Notes under the pieces: generated by a model | What the model was told of the DNA's origin: nothing | The model's input: only the letters and a program-made list of their open reading frames with translations | Databases searched by the model: none | Translations under genes and position numbers: made by a program | Source of the DNA: Porticoccaceae bacterium UBA4026 | GTDB taxonomy: Bacteria > Pseudomonadota > Gammaproteobacteria > Pseudomonadales > Porticoccaceae | Assembly: GCA_002382445.1 (NCBI GenBank) | Contig: DGAQ01000048.1 | Location: forward strand, 4,524 to 19,113 | DNA: 14,590 bases | Direction of reading: 5' to 3' | Shown: one piece after another, positions 5,960 through 11,952 of the stretch | Layout: each line of letters starts with the position of its first letter | Position numbering within the stretch: the stretch's first letter is position 1

Positions 5960-7165
5960 ATGGCCAAATTTGATCGTACCCTAGGCACTCTTAGGTTTAC
6001 TGAAGCAACGGATTTGTCGATTCCCACCCTGTCAATCTTAGATCCTCAGGGCGAGCTGAGAAAAGGCGCAGAGGCTCCTGTAATAGACAAGGAGACCGCG
6101 CTAAAGATATATCGTGATATGACCTATATTCGCGTTCTAGATGAGCGAATGGTGTCAGCTCAGCGCCAGGGGCGACTTAGCTTTTATATGACCTGCACTG
6201 GGGAAGAAGCGGCTGTAGTGGGTTCTATCGCCGGCTTTAGTGATCGAGACATGATCATGGCCCAGTATCGGGAGCAGGCTGCATTACGCTACCGCGGTTT
6301 TACCTCTGAACAGTTTATGAATCAAATGTTGAGTAATGACCTTGATTTAGGGAAGGGTCGTCAGATGCCAGTGCATTATGGCAGCAGAGCACTCAATTAC
6401 ATGACTATAAGCTCAACGTTGGCGACCCAAATCCCTCAGGCTGCTGGTTATGCCTATGGCCAAAAGTTGTCGGGTAATGATGCCTGTACGGTTTGCTATT
6501 TTGGCGAGGGTGCAGCCTCCGAGGGAGATTTTCATGCTGGCCTGAATATGGCTGCAGTGCTTAATTGCCCGGTGGTATTTGTGGTGCGTAATAATGGCTA
6601 CGCTATTTCGACTCCAAATTCGGAACAGTTTTCTGGTGATGGCATTGCCCCACGAGGTGTTGGCTATGGTATCAAAACCATTCGAGTTGATGGAAATGAT
6701 ATCTTAGCAGTCTATGCTGCGGGCGTAGCCGCACGGAAATTAGCTATCGATAGTAGCGCTCCAGTGATGATAGAAACGATGAGTTATCGTCTTGGTGCTC
6801 ATTCGACGTCAGATGATCCAACAAACTATCGAAATGCAGAAGAAGAGCAACTCTGGGCGGAAAAAGACCCGATTCTGCGGATGAGAAAATGGCTCTTAGG
6901 TAAAGGTTGGTGGAGCGATCAGCAGGAGCACCAACTAAAAACTAGCTATAAGAAAGAAATTCTGGATGCTCTAAAATCACAAGAAAAGCGTCCAGCGCCG
7001 TCCCTTGATGGTTTGATATCAGATGTCTATCAAACACCACCATTGCATTTACAACGGCAGTACGCTGAATTAAAACAACATATTGACAAGTACCCCGATC
7101 ATTATTTAGCTAATCCAGCTAGGGTCGACAGCGCTTATCAGTACGCCTCAGTTCAGATTCCTTAG
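5960..7165 (+). CDS. bkdA1: Branched-chain 2-oxo acid dehydrogenase E1 component, alpha subunit
   Basis: E1 alpha and E1 beta together decarboxylate the keto acids of valine, leucine and isoleucine with thiamine diphosphate (ThDP) and reductively acylate the lipoyl group of E2. The 401-residue protein has the ThDP/Mg motif FGEGAASEGDFHAGLN (GEG at 182-184, closing NNGYAIS with Asn211-Asn212) and the loop GAHSTSDDPTNYR with His281 and Ser282/Ser284. Those correspond to the active-site histidine and regulatory phosphoserine loop of mammalian BCKDHA. From GEG to the C-terminus it resembles mitochondrial BCKDHA (GDGIAPRGVGYGI, IRVDGNDILAVY, GWW, ISDVYQTPP) more than P. putida BkdA1, which has GDGATAESDF and VVNNQWAIS there. 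The start follows AGAGGGAT at a good distance. It is the first gene of a tight three-gene operon; bkdA2 starts 9 bases after its stop. Confidence 0.95.
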   Translation: MAKFDRTLGTLRFTEATDLSIPTLSILDPQGELRKGAEAPVIDKETALKIYRDMTYIRVLDERMVSAQRQGRLSFYMTCTGEEAAVVGSIAGFSDRDMIMAQYREQAALRYRGFTSEQFMNQMLSNDLDLGKGRQMPVHYGSRALNYMTISSTLATQIPQAAGYAYGQKLSGNDACTVCYFGEGAASEGDFHAGLNMAAVLNCPVVFVVRNNGYAISTPNSEQFSGDGIAPRGVGYGIKTIRVDGNDILAVYAAGVAARKLAIDSSAPVMIETMSYRLGAHSTSDDPTNYRNAEEEQLWAEKDPILRMRKWLLGKGWWSDQQEHQLKTSYKKEILDALKSQEKRPAPSLDGLISDVYQTPPLHLQRQYAELKQHIDKYPDHYLANPARVDSAYQYASVQIP

Positions 7166-7174
7166 GGCCCAATC

Positions 7175-8152
7175 ATGGCTCAGATTAATCTTTTACAAGC
7201 GGTCAACCGTGCGCTAGATACGGCAATGGAAGCCGACGAGCGAGTTATTTGTTTGGGTGAGGATATCGGTAAATTTGGCGGTGTCTTTCGAGCGACTAGT
7301 GATTTGCAAGAGAAGTATGGTAAAGCGCGATGCTTTAATACGCCAATCACCGAGCAGGGCATTGTAGGGTTTTCCATTGGTTTGGCAGCTCAAGGGTCGA
7401 TTGCAGTCGCCGAAATTCAGTTTGCCGATTATATCTTTCCAGCCTTTGATCAAATTGTGAATGAGGCGGCTAAATTCCGCTATCGCAGCGGTGACCAATT
7501 TAATTGTGGGGGCTTAACTATCCGGGCGCCCTATGGCGGTGGTATTTCGGGTGGCCTGTATCACTCTCAGTCACCGGAGGCCTATTTTTGCCATACCCCC
7601 GGGCTAAAGGTCGTTATTCCTAGTACTGCGTATCAAGCCAAGGGATTGCTATTGGCCGCTATTAGAGATCCTGATCCGGTAATTTTCTTTGAGCCAAAAG
7701 CTATTTACCGAGCCGAGGTCGGTGAGGTTCCAGATACTGACTACGTCTTACCATTGGGTGTCGCCGAGGTGGCGACTCAGGGGTCTGACATCACCTTGGT
7801 CGGTTGGGGCGCCCAGATGCACCAGCTTCATCGGGCCTCAAATATGGCCCTTAGAGATGGAATTTCTTGTGAAGTGATTGATTTGTGCACACTTTTACCT
7901 TGGGATGTGGATACTGTGGCTCAGTCTGTGGAAAAAACAGGACGTCTAATTATCAGTCATGAGGCACCTCGCACTGGGGGCTTCGCCGGTGAGATTTCAG
8001 CGACTATTCAAGAGCGCTGTTTTTTATCATTAGAGTCGCCCATTATGCGTGTCACAGGCATGGACACGCCGTTTCCTCTGGTGTTTGAGAAAGAGTATAT
8101 GCCGGACTATTTAAAGGTCTATGAAGCCATTAAGGCAAGCGTTAACTTCTAA
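7175..8152 (+). CDS. bkdA2: Branched-chain 2-oxo acid dehydrogenase E1 component, beta subunit
   Basis: This is the second half of the ThDP-dependent E1 heterotetramer. The 325 residues show the transketolase-like pyrimidine-binding fold with NTPITEQGIVGF, where Glu60 is the residue that activates ThDP, then AEIQFADYIFPAFDQIVNEA, GGLYHSQSPEAYF with His130 (equivalent to the E1 beta active-site histidine), and PGLKVVIPSTAYQAKGLL. The C-terminal domain carries SCEVIDLCTLLPWDVDT and ISHEAPRTGGFAGEI, which join the complex core. Large parts match mammalian BCKDHB almost word for word as I recall it, a very conserved family. AGGG overlapping the end of bkdA1 serves as ribosome site, so the two subunits are probably translationally coupled. 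Length is normal for the mature protein. Confidence 0.96.
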   Translation: MAQINLLQAVNRALDTAMEADERVICLGEDIGKFGGVFRATSDLQEKYGKARCFNTPITEQGIVGFSIGLAAQGSIAVAEIQFADYIFPAFDQIVNEAAKFRYRSGDQFNCGGLTIRAPYGGGISGGLYHSQSPEAYFCHTPGLKVVIPSTAYQAKGLLLAAIRDPDPVIFFEPKAIYRAEVGEVPDTDYVLPLGVAEVATQGSDITLVGWGAQMHQLHRASNMALRDGISCEVIDLCTLLPWDVDTVAQSVEKTGRLIISHEAPRTGGFAGEISATIQERCFLSLESPIMRVTGMDTPFPLVFEKEYMPDYLKVYEAIKASVNF

Positions 8153-8184
8153 TAACGGGCTAACCAAGAACTAGGAAATAGGCT

Positions 8185-9393
8185 ATGAAAAAAGATTTTA
8201 TTTTACCTGATATCGGTGAGGGCATCATCGAGTGCGAAGTTATCGAATGGAAGGTAAAAGAGGGCGATATTATTGAGGAAGACCAAATTGTCGCCGATGT
8301 CAGTACTGACAAGGCGATCGTTGAAATCCCGTCTATGTACCCTGGAAGAATCGTCAAGCTCTACTATGCTGCAGGTGATATCGCTAAGGTCCACTCGCCG
8401 CTGTACACCATTGAAATTGAGGATGACCAGGCCTCAGAAGCAGAGATCGAGCAGGAAATTCCCGAGCTTAGGCTTGAGCTAGTTAAACAACAACCGAACA
8501 CCCAGGAGATCAAGGATAATACCAAGGTACTAACGACCCCGGCAGTGCGTAAGTTGGCTCGCCAGAATGATCTCGACCTTTCCAAAATTGCGGGCTCTGG
8601 AAAGCAAGGGCGTGTATTAAAAGAAGATGTGTTGAGGTATCTAGATGAACCTTTGGCACCGATTGTCCCCCCATTAGTTACCCTGGGTATGGATCGCCGG
8701 GAACCCATTGTTGGTGTGCGCAAAATCATGGCGCGGCACATGACTGAATCGGTTTCAACTATTCCTCACTTTTCGTTTGTCGATGAAATAGACGTCACAG
8801 AGCTGATTAAAGTAAGGGCCAGTTTGAAGGCGAGGTATGGCTCTGATGATCTTAAGATAACCTTGATGCCTTTACTGATGAAGGCTCTTTCATTGTCCCT
8901 GCTAGCATTTCCTATTATTAATAGCCGTGTGGATAATGACTTTAGTGAAATAACCTACCTCGCTAGCCATAATATTGGCATGGCCGTAGATGGTAAAACA
9001 GGTTTGTTAGTGCCTAATGTAAAGGATGTACAGCAGCGATCAATAGTTGAAATAGCGGGAGAAATAGGGCGTTTAACCGAGGCTGCGCGCTCCGGTATTA
9101 TAAATCCCGCAGACTTAAAGGGCGGCACTGTTACGATTTCTAATATTGGCGCTATTGGTGGTATCTCAGCGGCACCCATCATCAATAAACCCGAAGTTGC
9201 CATTGTTGCTCTGGGTAAAATACAAGGATTACCACGGTTTGACGGTAACGGCGAGTTAGTTGAACGACAGATTATGACGGTCAGTTGGTCGGGCGATCAT
9301 CGAGTTATTGATGGCGCCACTATCGCCCGTTTTAATAATCATTGGAAAGCCTACCTAGAAATCCCTGAAACTATGATGGCAAACATGATTTAA
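8185..9393 (+). CDS. bkdB: Branched-chain 2-oxo acid dehydrogenase E2 (dihydrolipoyl acyltransferase)
   Basis: E2 is the core of the complex; it carries the swinging lipoyl arm and transfers the acyl group to CoA. The 402-residue protein has one lipoyl domain (about 1-78) with the lipoylated Lys43 in STDKAIVEIPS, a peripheral subunit-binding domain (about 116-153, TTPAVRKLARQNDLDLSKIA to LKEDVLRYL) that holds E1 or E3, and the catalytic domain (about 172-402) with the active-site SWSGDHRVIDG (His372 and Asp376). The linker between the first two domains (80-115) is acidic and glutamine-rich, not the usual Ala-Pro type. AGGAAATAGG precedes the ATG; the gap from bkdA2 is 32 bases. Unlike the Pseudomonas operon, no lipoamide dehydrogenase (lpdV) gene follows; a convergent gene begins 11 bases on. 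E3 must come from elsewhere. I see no clear terminator. Confidence 0.95.
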   Translation: MKKDFILPDIGEGIIECEVIEWKVKEGDIIEEDQIVADVSTDKAIVEIPSMYPGRIVKLYYAAGDIAKVHSPLYTIEIEDDQASEAEIEQEIPELRLELVKQQPNTQEIKDNTKVLTTPAVRKLARQNDLDLSKIAGSGKQGRVLKEDVLRYLDEPLAPIVPPLVTLGMDRREPIVGVRKIMARHMTESVSTIPHFSFVDEIDVTELIKVRASLKARYGSDDLKITLMPLLMKALSLSLLAFPIINSRVDNDFSEITYLASHNIGMAVDGKTGLLVPNVKDVQQRSIVEIAGEIGRLTEAARSGIINPADLKGGTVTISNIGAIGGISAAPIINKPEVAIVALGKIQGLPRFDGNGELVERQIMTVSWSGDHRVIDGATIARFNNHWKAYLEIPETMMANMI

Positions 9394-9404
9394 AGTGGCC
9401 GAAT

Positions 9405-10721
9405 TTAGTTGTTAATAGCGGAATAGTTCTCCAATATGTTTATGATAATCTGCCCATTCTTCATAACGAATACTGGCTTTTCGAGGGCACTCATGTCCAG
9501 CAGAGGATTTCCGGGTACGGCGATAATGTCAGCTAATTTATTAACCTCAATACTTCCTATTCGATCATCCCACTGAAGTAATTCCGCTCCCACGCTAGTT
9601 CCGGCTTTTATGGCATCCATGGGGCTTAAGCCAGCCTCTACTAATGTGGCAAATTCACGGGCGCAGACCTGTGACTCTACTGCGTAGCCGCATAGGTCTG
9701 AGCCGACCGCGATCTTGACACCGGCTTGATGGGCTTTCCCAATCATTACTAGCCAATCATCTCTAAAAGATAAATAAAAATCATCATTCTTGCTTTGTGC
9801 CAGCAGCTTTCCGCTATTAGCATAGTAGTCGCCAACAGTGATGGTCGGTACATAATAGGTCTGGTGTTCAACCATTAAGGCAATAGATTCCTCATTGAGA
9901 TAACTGCCATGTTCAATGGATCTTGCGCCGGCAATAACCGCTTGATTAATGCCTGCTGTGGCATGGGCATGAGCTGCGACTGGAATATTTTGTCGAGAGG
10001 CTTCCTCGACTGCTGCGCTCAGCTCTTCTGGGCTAAAAGAGACATTTCTTGGATTATCCCCGACAGACATAAATGCGCCAGTCACCATAATTTTTATCCA
10101 ATCAGACCCATACTTAATTTCTTTTCTAATCGCTTTACGAATTTCCTCAGGGCCATCAGCGATCAGTCCATCGGCGAGAACTTTTTGTTCTGGGGAGAAA
10201 TAATTAATATCGCCTCCACCTCCGGTGATCGAAATGTAGTGGGCAGCGCCTGTGAGGCGAGGGCCGATGAAAATACCAGCATCAATAGCTTTACGAATGT
10301 CTTGGTTGGCATAGTAGACATCGCCATCGCCCATGACTCTAATGGTGGTCCATCCGGCTTTAAGTAAACGTTGCAGGTTAGATAGCCCTAACAGCGCTTT
10401 ATAGGCCGAGGACCCTTGCAGGTGCGCATTCTGATAATCACTTTTATACAGCAATGGGTGCTCATGGGCGTTGATCATCCCAGGCATAAGAGTGGTGCCT
10501 GGAAGATTAACCCTTATGGCGTCTTTTGGAATCCGAGTGATATCCGTGATGGCCGTGATTTGGGTTCCTGAGACTATAACGGCCTTGTTTTGTAAAGCAT
10601 CATTAGATTTTCCATCAATTAGACGATCAGCAATAAGAGCGTAGGTCTCCGCCTGCGCTAGCGAAAAGTAACTAAACGACAAAAAAATAAGAATTAAGTA
10701 ACGAGCATTCGGTGGCCGCAT
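9405..10721 (-). CDS. Secreted amidohydrolase (imidazolonepropionase/Xaa-Pro dipeptidase-like)
   Basis: A metal-dependent hydrolase of the amidohydrolase superfamily (COG1228-like). The first 24 residues form a signal peptide (MRPPNARYLI, then a hydrophobic core and AQA before Glu25), so the enzyme is probably periplasmic. Metal ligands can be placed: H86-E-H88 after the first strand, Lys210 in DWIKIM (likely carboxylated bridging lysine), His251/His253 in AAHAHA, His271 in SIEHG, and Asp342 in GSD. The C-terminal ADIIAVPGNPL is typical of the small beta domain. Relatives hydrolyse Xaa-Pro or other dipeptides and N-acyl compounds; the substrate here cannot be told. It converges on bkdB with an 11-base gap and is divergent from the propeller gene. 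The ribosome site is weak (AAGAGAAA about 8-15 bases before the ATG), but the signal peptide supports the start. Confidence 0.88.
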   Translation of the reverse strand: MRPPNARYLILIFLSFSYFSLAQAETYALIADRLIDGKSNDALQNKAVIVSGTQITAITDITRIPKDAIRVNLPGTTLMPGMINAHEHPLLYKSDYQNAHLQGSSAYKALLGLSNLQRLLKAGWTTIRVMGDGDVYYANQDIRKAIDAGIFIGPRLTGAAHYISITGGGGDINYFSPEQKVLADGLIADGPEEIRKAIRKEIKYGSDWIKIMVTGAFMSVGDNPRNVSFSPEELSAAVEEASRQNIPVAAHAHATAGINQAVIAGARSIEHGSYLNEESIALMVEHQTYYVPTITVGDYYANSGKLLAQSKNDDFYLSFRDDWLVMIGKAHQAGVKIAVGSDLCGYAVESQVCAREFATLVEAGLSPMDAIKAGTSVGAELLQWDDRIGSIEVNKLADIIAVPGNPLLDMSALEKPVFVMKNGQIIINILENYSAINN

Positions 10722-10746
10722 AATCTGTTTTTCTCTTGTTTCGATG

Positions 10747-10782
10747 ATTGATTATAACCTCATCATAGGGCTACTAATCAAT
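10747..10782. repeat. Inverted repeat ATTGATTA-N20-TAATCAAT between two divergent genes
   Basis: ATTGATTA (10747-10754) and its exact complement TAATCAAT (10775-10782) lie 26-61 bases upstream of the amidohydrolase start. The arms are 28 bases apart centre to centre, close to three helical turns, so a regulator could bind both on one face. It could also fold as a hairpin in the amidohydrolase leader. Confidence 0.35.
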
Positions 10783-10906
10783 GCGCTAGTTAAAAGAGAG
10801 ATATCCTAGTTAAGACTCGATCGGTACCGGTTTTTGCTCACTTGGGTGTCGACCGTAGTCTGATTGTAACGCCAACTTTTGTCGGCATTATTAGCCTGCC
10901 ATAAGG

Positions 10907-10912
10907 TATACT
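10907..10912 (+). promoter_or_regulatory. Candidate -10 element of the propeller-protein gene
   Basis: TATACT lies 42 bases before the ATG at 10954. TTGTCG at 10879 is too far (22 bases) for a standard -35, so the assignment is weak. Confidence 0.3.
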
Positions 10913-10953
10913 CTTGCTAAAATAATAGTAAAAAATAATCGGGGATATTACCT

Positions 10954-11886
10954 ATGACGATTAAACTTCCCAAGCTAATTGCGACGTCTGTGGTACGTGG
11001 CAGCCAGCAGGGTGAAAGTCATGGTGGTGTGTACACAATTGATTTTGAATTGCAGCGACTGGACCAGCACGTTGATTGGGATACCAGTAATATTGATTTT
11101 ACTGGTCGCGGTGCTGACCGAGGCTTGAGGGGAATCAGTTTTGATGGCGATAGAATATTTATTGCCGCTGCAGATGAATTGTTTTGTTACGATAAAGAGT
11201 TCGTGATCCAAGCATCTTGGCGCAATCGCTACCTTCATCACTGTCACGAGATCTGCCGTAAAGACCGGGTTCTTTTTTTAACGTCTACTGGACATGATAG
11301 TATTTTGGCGTTTGATCTCGATCAAAATGCCTTTGTTTGGGGGTTTCATGTTCAGAAACAACTTGGTCAGTGGACAGGTTTTACTTTTGATCCTCGAGGT
11401 GAAAGTGGTCCAAGGCCACTTAATGATCTGCACATTAACATGGTCCATGTAGATAATAATGGCATCTATTTGAGCGGGCTAAAAACCGAGGCTCTTGTGC
11501 ATATTAATCAAAATAATGAAGTGACGGAAGTCTGTAGCCTTCCAGAAGGAACCCACAATGCCAGGCCGTTTAATGGAGGTGTGATCTTTAATGATACCGC
11601 CAGTGATTGTGTGCGGGTGGTTCCGAGGGAAGGAGCAGGTCAGGCGTTTAAAATAAAGGGATACAATCCCGCTGACATTCAGTTTTCCGGCGTTGACGAC
11701 TCTAAAATTGCCCGACAAGCCTTTGGGCGAGGACTCTGTATTGTTGACGATCGATTTATCGTAGGTGGATCATCCCCCTCGACAGTGACTTTATATGACT
11801 TAAAGAGTCACCAAATAGTGGCTTCGGTTAATGTGACTATGGATATTCGCAACGCAATACACGGATTGGCAGTTTGGCCTTACTGA
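10954..11886 (+). CDS. Uncharacterised predicted beta-propeller protein
   Basis: I do not recognise a named family with certainty; the look is that of the TIGR03032/DUF4915-type propellers. The 310 residues have no signal peptide or membrane segment, so it should be cytoplasmic. Repeating units of about 45-60 residues each pair a polar start with a short hydrophobic strand: RGLRGISFDGDRIFIAA (57-73), HHCHEICRKDRVLFLTS (95-111), LHINMVHVDNNGIYLSG (159-175), HNARPFNGGVIFNDT (201-215), GRGLCIVDDRFIVGG (258-272) and IHGLAVWPY (302-310). Histidines recur at the same place in the unit (His96/98, 160, 201, 303), as expected if they line the central channel. That could mean a metal or ligand site; this is inference. 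GGGGA sits eight bases before the ATG. It shares a terminator with the convergent TonB receptor gene. Function unknown. Confidence 0.8.
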   Translation: MTIKLPKLIATSVVRGSQQGESHGGVYTIDFELQRLDQHVDWDTSNIDFTGRGADRGLRGISFDGDRIFIAAADELFCYDKEFVIQASWRNRYLHHCHEICRKDRVLFLTSTGHDSILAFDLDQNAFVWGFHVQKQLGQWTGFTFDPRGESGPRPLNDLHINMVHVDNNGIYLSGLKTEALVHINQNNEVTEVCSLPEGTHNARPFNGGVIFNDTASDCVRVVPREGAGQAFKIKGYNPADIQFSGVDDSKIARQAFGRGLCIVDDRFIVGGSSPSTVTLYDLKSHQIVASVNVTMDIRNAIHGLAVWPY

Positions 11887-11904
11887 TAACCCTATAGGGC
11901 GCCA

Positions 11905-11937
11905 TAAAAAAGGCCGGGGATTTCCCGGCCTTTTTTT
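11905..11937. terminator. Strong bidirectional terminator between convergent genes
   Basis: GGCCGGG (11912-11918) pairs perfectly with CCCGGCC (11924-11930) around a 5-base loop, with seven A before (11905-11911) and seven T after (11931-11937). Each strand thus ends in a U run, so it can stop transcripts of the propeller gene (stop at 11886) and of the TonB receptor gene (stop at 11953). Confidence 0.93.
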
Positions 11938-11952
11938 GTTACAGAGTACTTA

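Noticed and set aside
9909..10367. 152-codon open frame on the plus strand inside the amidohydrolase gene
   Set aside because: It is antisense to a gene with clear catalytic motifs, its translation has no recognisable domain, and it has the composition of a shadow frame.
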